NCBI RefSeq assembly: GCF_001461035.1
Contig: NZ_LNAM01000153.1
Coordinates: 1-64,000 of the forward strand
Length of the DNA: 64,000 nucleotides
From: Acetivibrio ethanolgignens
GTDB lineage: Bacteria; Bacillota; Clostridia; Lachnospirales; Lachnospiraceae
Direction of reading: 5' to 3'
Part shown: piece by piece, positions 35,534 through 44,066 of the stretch
Position numbering within the stretch: position 1 is the first letter of the stretch
Layout: each line of letters starts with the position of its first letter
The notes under the pieces: model-generated
The model's database searches: none
Told to the model about the DNA's origin: nothing
Seen by the model: the letters and a program-made list of their open reading frames with translations, nothing else
Made by a program: the position numbers and the translations under genes

Positions 35534-35821
35534 TTATAGTTTCTGCTTCAGTGCAGTCAGCTGAGCAATAACAGAATCAAGCTCTGCCTTAGCAGCATTA
35601 GGCTGGATTTCACATCCAAGCAATATGTAGTCGGTTGACACACCGAAAAATATCCCGATTTCGATCAGCAGGTCGATGGACATTCCTTGAAGACCTCTTT
35701 CGAGTTTTCCAAGGTTGCTTGTGCTGATGTTCAGTTTTTCTGCAAGTTGTTCTTGCGTCAGTCCTTTTTTCTTTCTTAAATTGGCAATTCTCATGCCGCT
35801 ATCTTTAGGGTTGTAATACAT
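35534..35821 (-). CDS. XRE-family repressor
   Basis: A 95-residue Cro/CI-like protein. The HTH is at about 10-65 (IANLRKKKGLTQEQLAEKLNISTSNLGKLERG), followed by a helical tail (about 70-95) probably for dimerisation. It lies directly downstream of the palindromes at 35838-35957, which are likely operators for it or its neighbours. Probably a lysis/transfer-type switch of the element. Confidence 0.85.
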   Translation of the reverse strand: MYYNPKDSGMRIANLRKKKGLTQEQLAEKLNISTSNLGKLERGLQGMSIDLLIEIGIFFGVSTDYILLGCEIQPNAAKAELDSVIAQLTALKQKL

Positions 35822-35837
35822 ATTGATTTCCTCCGAT

Positions 35838-35957
35838 TTCTTGAAATTTTGAAAATGAAAATCTCAAGAAGCCGGGAGGAGAATGGTTGCGGGGAGTATC
35901 CCCTGAAATAAAAGAAGCGCACCCAATCTCACAATTTCTTGCAAGAACAGGTGCGCT
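35838..35957. promoter_or_regulatory. Cluster of TTCTTG palindromes, candidate operator region
   Basis: TTCTTGA (35838-35844) faces TCAAGAA (35864-35870). TTCTTGCAAGAA is a perfect 12-base palindrome at 35936-35947, inside a wider AGCGCACC/GGTGCGCT pair (35916-35923, 35950-35957). The shared TTCTTG half-site suggests one repressor, most simply the adjacent XRE protein. Confidence 0.55.
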
Positions 35958-36046
35958 GTTGGGCTGTTTATGATTCAAAAAAATACCCCCGCCAGTTACA
36001 TTTTCTAAGGCAATTTTGCTCTTGCCCTGAAAACATAACTGGCGAG

Positions 36047-36163
36047 GGTGTTATAACCGGTGTTATGCCGGTTCGTATCGGTGTTTTGACGGTGTTATAA
36101 TGGTGTTATGGGAAAAATCGGGTGTTATGATGGTTTTTATTGGTGTTACGCCGGTGTTATGCC
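36047..36163. repeat. Iteron-like array of GGTGTTAT repeats
   Basis: About ten copies of an 11-base unit with core GGTGTTAT follow one another: starts at 36047, 36059, 36070 (diverged), 36080, 36091, 36102, 36121, 36132 (diverged), 36142, 36153. The period is close to one helical turn. A CGCCAGTTA/TAACTGGCG inverted pair (35990-35998, 36036-36044) borders it on the left. Such arrays bind initiators or relaxosome/partition proteins. Its right end runs into the stop of the next gene. Confidence 0.75.
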
Positions 36164-36445
36164 ATAGCACCGAGAAAAACCGGCCATTTTCAATCTTTCA
36201 ATTAGCTCGTCATATTCCTCCTCTAAGAGATTGCGCTGTGCCATCCGTAGCTCTCCCCGTGCCATCTCTGGATGATTCAACTTAAACATTGCGTAAATCA
36301 TCCAAAAGTAGCCGTCAATGCTGTGTGGTGCAATTAGAAGCACCTTAGAAGCATAGTGTTGGATACAGACGTAATCACGTCCCTGATCAAACGTTTTCAT
36401 CAGTTCACATACAACGCCCAGATAACGGTACTCAAAAGCTACCAC
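36146..36445 (-). CDS. Small helical protein, BTAD/TPR-like
   Basis: A 99-residue protein: CELMKTFDQGRDYVCIQHYASKVL, then FWMIYAMFKLNHPEMARGELRMAQR. The alternation resembles a bacterial transcriptional activator (BTAD) or TPR pair. It overlaps the upstream GAF-like gene by 7 bases in another frame, so the two are coupled and might derive from one regulator. Its last codons lie in the iteron array. Function unknown. Confidence 0.6.
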   Translation of the reverse strand: MVAFEYRYLGVVCELMKTFDQGRDYVCIQHYASKVLLIAPHSIDGYFWMIYAMFKLNHPEMARGELRMAQRNLLEEEYDELIERLKMAGFSRCYGITPA

Positions 36446-36732
36446 TTGGTCTGCGCCATTTCTCCAAATTCTCTGTCATACCACCAGATTGGTGTCCAGA
36501 CGCCAATCTCCATATCCACATCAAGAATGCCGCACCAATCTGCATCGTAAAGTTCTGTTGCGACACGCATGATGAGCATGGCTGCTTTTCTGGGATCAAT
36601 GCAGGTATTTAATTCCTTTTGCATATTATGCAGAGTACGCTCAATCTCTATTGCATATTGAACGTACTCACACCTGTCTCCGATATTATACGTTTCAAAT
36701 CCGTTATTCCCACAATTCCTGTTTTGTTCCAT
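36439..36732 (-). CDS. Short GAF-like domain protein
   Basis: A 97-residue protein from ATG 36732 (GGAGGGATTC upstream). The segment AAMLIMRVATELYDADWCGILDVDMEIGVWTPIWWYD resembles the first strands of a GAF sensor domain. The protein stops after about 60 residues of that domain, so it is half a GAF. A split of a longer GAF-BTAD regulator into two coupled genes is possible. Confidence 0.55.
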   Translation of the reverse strand: MEQNRNCGNNGFETYNIGDRCEYVQYAIEIERTLHNMQKELNTCIDPRKAAMLIMRVATELYDADWCGILDVDMEIGVWTPIWWYDREFGEMAQTKW

Positions 36733-37008
36733 AACGAATCCCTCCTTATGCTGAATATAGAAAAAAGCCGCAAAGCACCACTGACCCATTACGGATCATG
36801 ACAGCTCTGCGGCTTGCTTAATCTGTTTTTTTGGTTTTGGCTGTCATATCAGTTTGATATCGGCAGTCAAGACAACTTGCTATATGAAATGCAATCTGTA
36901 TTCAGTTATTTCTGATATACTCAATGGACATTCACAGGAGTTGACCTGTTTGCACAGGTTAGCTGGTGTGTCTTGCTCAGAAGCAGTAATTCCAAGATGC
37001 CTTTATTA

Positions 37009-37374
37009 TTAAGGTGCATAGGTGACTTTTCGATTCTTGCGAATCACAGTCTTTGTTGTATGTATAATTTCCAGCATCGCTTGCAGCTCTGCGGCATCGC
37101 AGTCTGCCAGTTCCTCTGCAATTTTCTTGTCGTAGACAGGCTTCACCTGTTCCAGACTATCACACAACAGTTCATCAATAGAAACAGATAATGTATTAGC
37201 AATCTTTACGATAGTCGGTAGAGCCACTTTGGTTTGTCCCGTTTCGATATGGCTCATATGAGAAGTAGTCAGACCTGTACGAAAAGCAACCTCTGCCTGT
37301 TGCCAGCCCAATTTTGTTCGAGCTGCTCTGATACGTTGCCCAATTTTGATATAATCCACTTCATTTACGTCCAT
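37009..37374 (-). CDS. XRE-family regulator
   Basis: A 121-residue protein with HTH at about 10-65 (IGQRIRAARTKLGWQQAEVAFRTGLTTSHMSHIETG) and a C-terminal helical extension rich in Glu/Lys. ATG at 37374; a GTG 12 bases upstream is also possible. It is separate from the XRE gene at 35534. The 36,790-37,008 stretch after it has no gene. Confidence 0.85.
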   Translation of the reverse strand: MDVNEVDYIKIGQRIRAARTKLGWQQAEVAFRTGLTTSHMSHIETGQTKVALPTIVKIANTLSVSIDELLCDSLEQVKPVYDKKIAEELADCDAAELQAMLEIIHTTKTVIRKNRKVTYAP

Positions 37375-37520
37375 CGCTCCGATCACCTCCCATCCGAGTC
37401 TGTGGTTTTTATTCTATGGGCTAATTGCCTAAATGTCGATTTTGTATAGAGCGATAATGCCTATACAGACAAATTCCGGCAGAATAAATTTAATTGTATG
37501 GTCACTGATTGTCTCAAAAA

Positions 37521-37568
37521 AAGGAAGTCCACGCACCGATATATCAGACCGGTTTTGTGGACTTCCTT
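37521..37568 (-). terminator. Intrinsic terminator after the YolD gene
   Basis: GGAAGTCCAC pairs with GTGGACTTCC; on the minus strand TTTTTTT follows. It ends the long leftward transcript that includes the defence island and the YolD-like gene. Confidence 0.8.
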
Positions 37569-37585
37569 ATTAACTGCTTCTCTTT

Positions 37586-38035
37586 CTATATTATGTTTCC
37601 ATCTAACTGATTGAATAAGTCTCCTTCGATACCAATTATTTCGTCGATTGAGATGTGTGTGCCGCTTCGCATAATGACGGTACGTTCATAATAGTCAATT
37701 TTTTTGATGATTCCTGTTTCCGTACAATATGCACCACCAGACTTTCTTTCATCCGGGACAAAATACGTAATGGAGATTACCGGAGTATTCGACAGCCTTT
37801 CCTGCAAGATCTGAAGCCGATCATTCAGAGCTGATTTCTGATACTCATCCAACTCAACCCGATCCTCGGTCAGTCTGGCTGTTTCCTTGACCGCTGCATC
37901 ATATCCAGTCAGAGCAGCAAACGGAGAGAATTGAGCCGCACGGTCAATCATCGCCATACGTGACCTTGTGGGTGAAGTATGGTGCGGTAGATTGATTATA
38001 TCATCATATTTGTGGTTGTCGTTTGATTTGTTCAC
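37586..38035 (-). CDS. YolD-like protein
   Basis: About 149 residues, matching YolD-like proteins: MAMIDRAAQFSPFAALTGYDAAVKETAR is the family hallmark, followed by helices and an SH3-like beta end. The GTG at 38035 is taken as start because GAGGAGG lies 7 bases upstream. In Clostridia elements yolD is paired with a umuC-type polymerase gene; here the only umuC piece is at 44,067-44,780, with seven unrelated genes between. Confidence 0.8.
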   Translation of the reverse strand: MNKSNDNHKYDDIINLPHHTSPTRSRMAMIDRAAQFSPFAALTGYDAAVKETARLTEDRVELDEYQKSALNDRLQILQERLSNTPVISITYFVPDERKSGGAYCTETGIIKKIDYYERTVIMRSGTHISIDEIIGIEGDLFNQLDGNII

Positions 38036-38093
38036 TCCGCACCTCCTCATGTTTGACAACTTCTTTTTTGATCTCAAAAAAAACAGAATTTAT

Positions 38094-38507
38094 CTACATC
38101 ACCCACTTCAACCGAACAGGGTATATTTCAATAACGAAATGAGCTTCATTTATCTGTGTTGACGGATGAGCACCAGCGACATCCACATTTACAGAACCTA
38201 TGGCTGTTTTGATAAAATCATCAGGCTCTCCACAAACGATATATTGGGCAGATATATACTCGATATACCCTGTTTCATCTGGTTCAAGAGGCATTGTTTC
38301 AAACGGTTTTTCTATATCAACTCCTAACGAAAAAAGATATCCAGCAATTTCCGGATAGGTGGCTTTGATTTCACGGACATAGTTTTGACAATATGCACAG
38401 CCGCATAAGTCATGATTGCTTATCTGCTCATAATACGATTTTGTTCCTTCAATATCCAAATTCAACACCTCCACCAAATTCCGATTTTCTGTTTTGTCAT
38501 GATTCAC
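38094..38507 (-). CDS. Uncharacterised CxxC protein
   Basis: A 137-residue acidic protein with a CGCAYCQNY metal-type knuckle near residue 35 (Cys33, Cys35 and Cys38 by count) and many Glu/Asp. It lies 2 bases downstream of the 509-residue GGADGPT-motif gene, hence is cotranscribed. Compact acidic proteins in this setting are often immunity proteins; no family can be named. Confidence 0.65.
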   Translation of the reverse strand: MNHDKTENRNLVEVLNLDIEGTKSYYEQISNHDLCGCAYCQNYVREIKATYPEIAGYLFSLGVDIEKPFETMPLEPDETGYIEYISAQYIVCGEPDDFIKTAIGSVNVDVAGAHPSTQINEAHFVIEIYPVRLKWVM

Positions 38508-38509
38508 TT

Positions 38510-40039
38510 CTAAGTTAGTGTACAGGTAAAATCAGCAAATCTTTTTTCATGAAATGTAATACGCCACTCAATGTCATGCTGCACAAGTTCAAAATGTAAT
38601 GCAGAACAAGCAGTACAGAGCTTTCCTTGTGAACTTGCTCCAAATACAACCGCTGTTGGTCCGTCTGCTCCGCCGATGCTTCCAATACAGGCGGCATTGC
38701 TGCTTGCAGAGGGTGCAAACGAATCATGGTCGGGCATGATTTCAAACGGTTTGTCGCTATCATCACAATCGCTGACTGTAATTCGCTCTGATGCTTCCGG
38801 TGAAAGCGTGTAGCGCATTTCGACAAAATGCGTCGGATAAATCCAGCGACCAGAGCCAAAGCTGTTCTTCTGCAAAGTCTGTTGCTCCAATTCCTGTACG
38901 GTGAGCGTGTATTCTGTCCCGTTCGCAGGATGGACAAAATGGAAAGAATCGCCGGGCGCTTTCACCGTGAAATGCGGACCGAGGACGGAAACCAGTTGTT
39001 GTTCCATGATCAGAGAAAGCGTCCTTATTTCCGGTCGGTGCTTGCTCACCCACGGAAAGGCATCTCTGCAAATGACCCATCCATATGATGTGTCCAGGCT
39101 ATAATGCTCCACAGCCCATTTTGCTTCCAACTCAATGCCCATTCCATCCGGCAAACAGGGATTATATGTCACAGCACAGCCGTGAGATGCCCGCAGCTCA
39201 TGCCCATTCAGATCCAGTCGTGGATTGAAATGAAGACACAAAGGATTGTCCAGTTCCAGTTCCATCTGCTGCTCCTGTGTAAAGTTTTCAAATGAGTCAT
39301 TCTCATAAGTGAGATTCCACCTTCTCATGAAAGCAAGGATTTCATCTGGCTCAACACGCATACAGAAATCAATCACCAAGCCCTTGCTACATGAGTAAGC
39401 TGTAGGAATCAACCAATGGTGTCCCGCCCACTCAAACTGCTTTCCAACGGGAATCTCCTTTCCGGCGTGATCCTTTCCCTGATGTCCCCAGAAGTTGCCT
39501 TCAAAATAGACCTTCCATTCTGGGACAGTGGGTTCCGCAGCCGGGTTCATATCTATGTCGTAATACTCTTCCGTGTATGTGATCTTGCTGTAATCAAAGG
39601 ACGATTGCAGTGATTTGATATATTCCCACGGCTGCTCCATAGCCGTCAAACTCATCTTTTCGGCAATCTCGGAGAGAGTTTTCTTCTGTTGTTCGGTTGC
39701 AGGATTCTCCTTCAAAAAAGTCTCAAACTGAGTTTTATCCCACATCCATGCCTGTTCCAAAACGGCAGCATCTCCACACGCCAGCAGCAAACGCAGAAAG
39801 TCCGTAAAGTTCTCTGCCAGAGGGTGAACAAAATCAGGGGCAATATTCATGGGGCTGACCGCAAAAACCATTTCCCCGAAACCACGAATGAAGCAGAAGT
39901 GGATACCGTCTACTCCAGCCCAGCCAATGATAGAAGCTCCCTTGGGTGTGCAAAAGTATAATACCTCATCGTTCCTTGTTTCAATTCCAATCGGCGCAAG
40001 ACTAATGCCAAGCCGTAATAATTTTTGATATGTTTTCAT
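38510..40039 (-). CDS. Uncharacterised 509-residue protein with a GSIGGADGPTAVVFG motif
   Basis: A large soluble protein with no membrane segments, several Trp-rich beta stretches (FEGNFWGHQGKDHAGKEIPVGKQFEWAGHHW) and, near residue 455, the string CIGSIGGADGPTAVVFG. That string is otherwise known as the conserved cation/active-site stretch of the beta subunit of Na+-translocating decarboxylases (OadB/GcdB), a polytopic membrane protein. Here it sits just before a CTAC pair at the end of a soluble protein. ATG at 40039 follows AGGAAT. Function unknown. Confidence 0.7.
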   Translation of the reverse strand: MKTYQKLLRLGISLAPIGIETRNDEVLYFCTPKGASIIGWAGVDGIHFCFIRGFGEMVFAVSPMNIAPDFVHPLAENFTDFLRLLLACGDAAVLEQAWMWDKTQFETFLKENPATEQQKKTLSEIAEKMSLTAMEQPWEYIKSLQSSFDYSKITYTEEYYDIDMNPAAEPTVPEWKVYFEGNFWGHQGKDHAGKEIPVGKQFEWAGHHWLIPTAYSCSKGLVIDFCMRVEPDEILAFMRRWNLTYENDSFENFTQEQQMELELDNPLCLHFNPRLDLNGHELRASHGCAVTYNPCLPDGMGIELEAKWAVEHYSLDTSYGWVICRDAFPWVSKHRPEIRTLSLIMEQQLVSVLGPHFTVKAPGDSFHFVHPANGTEYTLTVQELEQQTLQKNSFGSGRWIYPTHFVEMRYTLSPEASERITVSDCDDSDKPFEIMPDHDSFAPSASSNAACIGSIGGADGPTAVVFGASSQGKLCTACSALHFELVQHDIEWRITFHEKRFADFTCTLT

Positions 40040-40135
40040 TGAATTTATTCCTATGATCCTCAAATACCGCAGACAAGCATTCACAAATTCATTGGAACTT
40101 CTATTCGTTCTACTACTTGGCTCGGTATCACACTG

Positions 40136-40571
40136 TTATACTACACCATATTGTTTAAGCAACTCTTGCTCATTTCCAGAGATCCACCCAAATATTCGGA
40201 GTTTCCCATTTAACTCCTGCATAAGATAATGGACATCAAAGTCAATATCAACCTGTTGTTTATTCGGCACTTCATATGATGCCGTCCAAGCTACATTGGC
40301 TACGCAATGGAATTCATCTATCCGTGACATATCTACAGTTCGAACACGCATCCCTTTCGTTCCGATTCTACGATATTGCTCATAGCCTTCGGATAGTGCT
40401 TGCTGGAAGTCAATATCATTTTTTCCTGCCAGTACTCCAAGGGGGGGAAGCCGCAATGAATTCCGGGGCATATAGCTCTGCGATCTCATTACCATCAATT
40501 TCTCCACTGAGTGACTGCATAAAAAAACTTTCGTACCGCTGAAAGAACTTTTCAAGTGTGTCTTTAGTCAT
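40136..40571 (-). pseudogene. SnoaL/NTF2-like protein with a frameshift at a G7 tract
   Basis: From ATG 40571 the frame reads TLEKFFQRYESFFMQSLSGEIDGNEIAELYAPEFIAAS. At a run of seven G (40441-40447 on the plus strand) it shifts, and the rest (PLGVLAGKNDIDFQQAL... to 40136) is in the next frame. Removing one G restores 144 residues with the shape of an NTF2/SnoaL-fold protein (DUF4440-like). Sequencing error or slippage switching are both possible. Confidence 0.7.
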
Positions 40572-40606
40572 ATCGTTTCCTCTCCATATTACGCTTATCT
40601 ATTGCA

Positions 40607-42145
40607 TCATTCTTTGGATAATTCAAAATCATCCTCCGTACATTTCCGGATAATATGCTTTGTCTTTTCCATCGGCAGCGGTACTTCGTCCGCTGCAAAA
40701 TATTCTTTCTTCACTACTTCAACAACAGCTTCATGGTTGTCTTTACCGGCAGGAACAATCACATAATCACCAACCTCGATTGAATCGTCATCGGCTATGT
40801 AATAATAGCTCTTATATCCTTCATCAAAGGTCACACTGCAATAGATGATGTCGTTGCCACACCGCCGCACCTTTCCGTAGACGGATGGGTTCATAATTTC
40901 GCCCCAGCCATAGAAAGTAATGAAATCAAACACGGACTCCATGAACTCAGCCCAATCATCCGGTAAACCTTTCTTGTCGTAGGTTCCTTGGATTACTTTT
41001 TCAACACCCTTTTTTGTGACCACCTTGATGGTGTAGTCTTTGCTTTCAAGTGGATTTTCAACTACATCAGGTGGATTTCCTTCAATATGTTCAAACAGGG
41101 TGTCTATGTCCAAATCATCGAGCAGGCTCTCAATACCGCCTTCTACTTTGTACCTGCGAGAGACAGAACAACCTGTGCCGATATTCTGGATGTGTTCAAT
41201 ACTTTCGCTGTTTCTGTCTACGATCAAAGATTCTGTGTAATCCCAGACGGCATATTCCGTATGCTCCGAGATTGGTTCCTTCGATTTTATCTTAGTGATG
41301 CGGTGATAGAACACTTCGATCCGATTCACAATGTCTGGCTTGTTGTTTCCATCAAAGACATACAAATCAGGCATATCCAAACTTTGACGAAGTAAATCTG
41401 AAAGGTCAACACCTTGAACTACAAACTCAGAACACAAGGAACCACGAAATTTATAGGTCTTGCCCTCCGTATTCGTAAGTTCCATATTCCAGTCACCGAT
41501 GTCTGTTGCAAATACCTCTGTATATTCGTTGCTGAAATATGCTGAAAATGCGGACATAATTCTTTCAGCAACAGCTTTATCCACTTTCAGGTTTTGTGTT
41601 CTGGCCTTTTCATAATGCCCATCTCGGCGCTGTCCGAACGCATACGCTGAAAACCACATCCGACCTTCCGAATTGATAATAATGTGTTGCTCGACTTCTT
41701 CATCCGGTTCCGGGCATGGACCATAGCCAAGGTGATTAGAAACAATACGAATTTTCTTCAACTCACCGGTGAATATAAAAGGGTTCTCGCCGGAAAGCAC
41801 CGCCAGACGGCTCAGTGCAAGAATAAACCAGGAACGATTCTCGAACTCCAAAATGGAAACGGCATCATACGCCCAATGGTTGAAGTATCTCCATTGTGAG
41901 TAGATTGCAGAGCCAAGCAAACGGATGTCTGTTATCTCGTCAATCACTCGATTCAATTCATCGTATTTGCTCGCAGCATTCCCGTACTTCTCTGAAAATG
42001 CGTGACCGCAATCCATTTGAAACCCAAGCGATTCACAGTCATCAGCCATGTAATGATCGACAAGCTCTATGTAGTTGATTTTTTGATCTCTGAATTTATC
42101 AATCCATTTTGTGGCGAAATCATGGACTTGCTTCAAATATTCCAT
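40607..42145 (-). CDS. Uncharacterised 512-residue protein
   Basis: A soluble acidic protein starting at ATG 42145, 9 bases after AGGAGGTGAC. The first 100 residues are helical (WIDKFRDQKINYIELVDHYMADDCESLGFQMD). The middle is mixed, and the last 60 form a small beta domain (YYYIADDDSIEVGDYVIVPAGK) like a translation-protein SH3 barrel. No enzyme motif is recognised. It follows the PD-(D/E)XK gene by 22 bases on the same transcript. Confidence 0.65.
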   Translation of the reverse strand: MEYLKQVHDFATKWIDKFRDQKINYIELVDHYMADDCESLGFQMDCGHAFSEKYGNAASKYDELNRVIDEITDIRLLGSAIYSQWRYFNHWAYDAVSILEFENRSWFILALSRLAVLSGENPFIFTGELKKIRIVSNHLGYGPCPEPDEEVEQHIIINSEGRMWFSAYAFGQRRDGHYEKARTQNLKVDKAVAERIMSAFSAYFSNEYTEVFATDIGDWNMELTNTEGKTYKFRGSLCSEFVVQGVDLSDLLRQSLDMPDLYVFDGNNKPDIVNRIEVFYHRITKIKSKEPISEHTEYAVWDYTESLIVDRNSESIEHIQNIGTGCSVSRRYKVEGGIESLLDDLDIDTLFEHIEGNPPDVVENPLESKDYTIKVVTKKGVEKVIQGTYDKKGLPDDWAEFMESVFDFITFYGWGEIMNPSVYGKVRRCGNDIIYCSVTFDEGYKSYYYIADDDSIEVGDYVIVPAGKDNHEAVVEVVKKEYFAADEVPLPMEKTKHIIRKCTEDDFELSKE

Positions 42146-42167
42146 TGCAGTCACCTCCTAAAAACAA

Positions 42168-43196
42168 TTAAAACTCCTCCCAGGTTCTGCCGTTTAGATC
42201 AGCTGCAATCTTTTCAGTATCAGGCATCGTTTTGTACTCAAACATATCCGCAAGGTTGAAGAACTTGCTTTTCTGAATGGGATTCTTGCTGCTTTTTCTA
42301 AAATCAATCGGGTAGAACTTCTCGACCATAAAGTATCTGTGACTAATCGTGCGGAGGTTATAGCCGTAGTTCTCTGCACGGTGGATTGCTTCGTTAATGC
42401 GGCAAATCTCATCCGGCGTTGGCGCTTCGCCGCTTTCTGACCGGTATGTCATTTTTCCCTCAACTTCAACCGCAATAATGGTCTTTTTCAGCTTGCCGAT
42501 CGCACGGATGCTCTTATCTTTGTAGAGTCCAATATATCCATGCTCTGAAAACTTTCGGGATTCCTGATCGTAGAATAAATTCAAATCCATGTTGTCCTGG
42601 AACGTTGTTCCTGCCACAATCGCTCGCATCCACTTATGACCATCCGGTATCAGCTTTTCATCAAAACAATATTTTTTGAAATCATCCAGCACAGAAATAA
42701 TCTCCGTGTCTCTGTCATCAATAATATCTTCCATCGCCTCCACAAGCTGTTCAAAAGTCAGATTAACGTGCTTAATCGGGTGGATCAGGCGCTCCATGTT
42801 TTCGCTGTTATACTTTTTCAGTTCAACAGTCATTTCATCAAATAACTGCTGCTTCATTGGTCTGGGGTCGATAGTCAGCAGAACCTTGATGTCCTCTGCA
42901 CCAAACTGCTCCAGATGATTTACAAGCTGCTGCTTATCGAACTGATTATAGAGCTTTGTCTCGACAACGATCTTAAAGCTCTTTTGGCTGATTACAGCAT
43001 CCGGAACGCTTTCGTCACCGGCAACCTGCAAGTCAAATGTAATTTCAGGACTTTCATCCTCTCCGAGAATAAGGCTATTCAACATAGAGAAGAATTTATC
43101 TGCATTGTAATTATATAAACGGGAAAGCATCAACATGGTGTTGGATGTATCCACATTCTCTTTTGAATGGTATCTCTGAAGGTAATGTATCTGCAT
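42168..43196 (-). CDS. PD-(D/E)XK nuclease-fold protein
   Basis: A 342-residue protein. Residues about 50-85 form the nuclease core: an acidic strand (PEITFDLQ), then VPDAVI and KIVVETKLYNQF, giving the PD...ExK triad. The rest contains no known targeting domain. It lies 17 bases downstream of an uncharacterised 278-residue gene and upstream of the 512-residue gene. In an island with BREX genes, a restriction or phage-DNA-cleaving role is likely, by inference. Confidence 0.72.
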   Translation of the reverse strand: MQIHYLQRYHSKENVDTSNTMLMLSRLYNYNADKFFSMLNSLILGEDESPEITFDLQVAGDESVPDAVISQKSFKIVVETKLYNQFDKQQLVNHLEQFGAEDIKVLLTIDPRPMKQQLFDEMTVELKKYNSENMERLIHPIKHVNLTFEQLVEAMEDIIDDRDTEIISVLDDFKKYCFDEKLIPDGHKWMRAIVAGTTFQDNMDLNLFYDQESRKFSEHGYIGLYKDKSIRAIGKLKKTIIAVEVEGKMTYRSESGEAPTPDEICRINEAIHRAENYGYNLRTISHRYFMVEKFYPIDFRKSSKNPIQKSKFFNLADMFEYKTMPDTEKIAADLNGRTWEEF

Positions 43197-43213
43197 AGCG
43201 CACCTCCTGAAAA

Positions 43214-44050
43214 CTATCTGCCTTTCTCGACTTTCTGCTTGCGAGCCGATTCAACCCATTTTGCAAACTCCCAATCCAAAGGCACTTCATCAATCACTTC
43301 CATCAGCATTTCCTCATAATCAAGATAATCCTGATAATCCGATATTCTGCTCCATGCGCAGGGCAGAGAAGGGATGCCATACTGCTTCTTTGCAATGTCG
43401 ATGATGTAGTTGTCCAGCGGAATATGTAAAAAACGGTAAAACGGTTCTACAACATCAGGAACCAACACATACAAGTATTTCAAAGTCATATTGACCCATT
43501 TCTGCGCTTGTCCAATATAAAACTCGATTCCTTCCGATTCATACATCGAAACAATTTCTTCGCAAATGGAGTGGTGCCATTTTGTAAAATCCTCAGCATC
43601 ATTCACAGCTACAAGCTCAGGGATTCTTTCTTCCAAAAGTGCATCTACCGCTTTTCTCAACATATCCCCATTCTTGCCATTAAATCGAATCGTTCTGCAC
43701 ATATCCGTATATGCGCTCCTGCTGGCAGCTTCAAAGGGGTTGTCCGTAACGCCAAAGTAGAGCATCTTCAAAAAGTCAAGAATCTTGCTATCCACAGAAA
43801 CCATACTGGACGGGGCGGAATCTTCTTTTTTCGCAAGAATCCGTCTGCAAAACTCATCCATCTTGTCTTTGCCATAGAAGGAGAAAGGATCGTCAACAGC
43901 GTTTTCGTCCACATTATTCCAAGGGTCAAAAACCACGTTCCCCTTGTGATAGAAGAAAACGCAGTCTTTCATCAGAAAGTATCCGTTGCTGTGAGCAATC
44001 CAGTCGGCCTGTTCCCATGCGTATTGCTTTGCCTTTTCAATATCGTACAT
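43214..44050 (-). CDS. Uncharacterised 278-residue protein
   Basis: A soluble protein with aromatic-rich N-terminus (YAWEQADWIAHSNGYFLMKDCVFFYHKGN) and a helical middle. Near residue 190 a segment reads WVNMTLKYLYVLVPDVVEPFYRFLHIPLDN. ATG at 44050 follows GAGGG. It starts 16 bases after the UmuC remnant and is cotranscribed with the PD-(D/E)XK gene. No family recognised. Confidence 0.6.
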   Translation of the reverse strand: MYDIEKAKQYAWEQADWIAHSNGYFLMKDCVFFYHKGNVVFDPWNNVDENAVDDPFSFYGKDKMDEFCRRILAKKEDSAPSSMVSVDSKILDFLKMLYFGVTDNPFEAASRSAYTDMCRTIRFNGKNGDMLRKAVDALLEERIPELVAVNDAEDFTKWHHSICEEIVSMYESEGIEFYIGQAQKWVNMTLKYLYVLVPDVVEPFYRFLHIPLDNYIIDIAKKQYGIPSLPCAWSRISDYQDYLDYEEMLMEVIDEVPLDWEFAKWVESARKQKVEKGR

Positions 44051-44066
44051 CGTATCCCTCTTTTCG

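Noticed and set aside
36047-36163. CRISPR array
   Set aside because: Repeats are only 11 bases and almost adjacent, with no spacers and no cas genes; iteron-like repeats are the better description.
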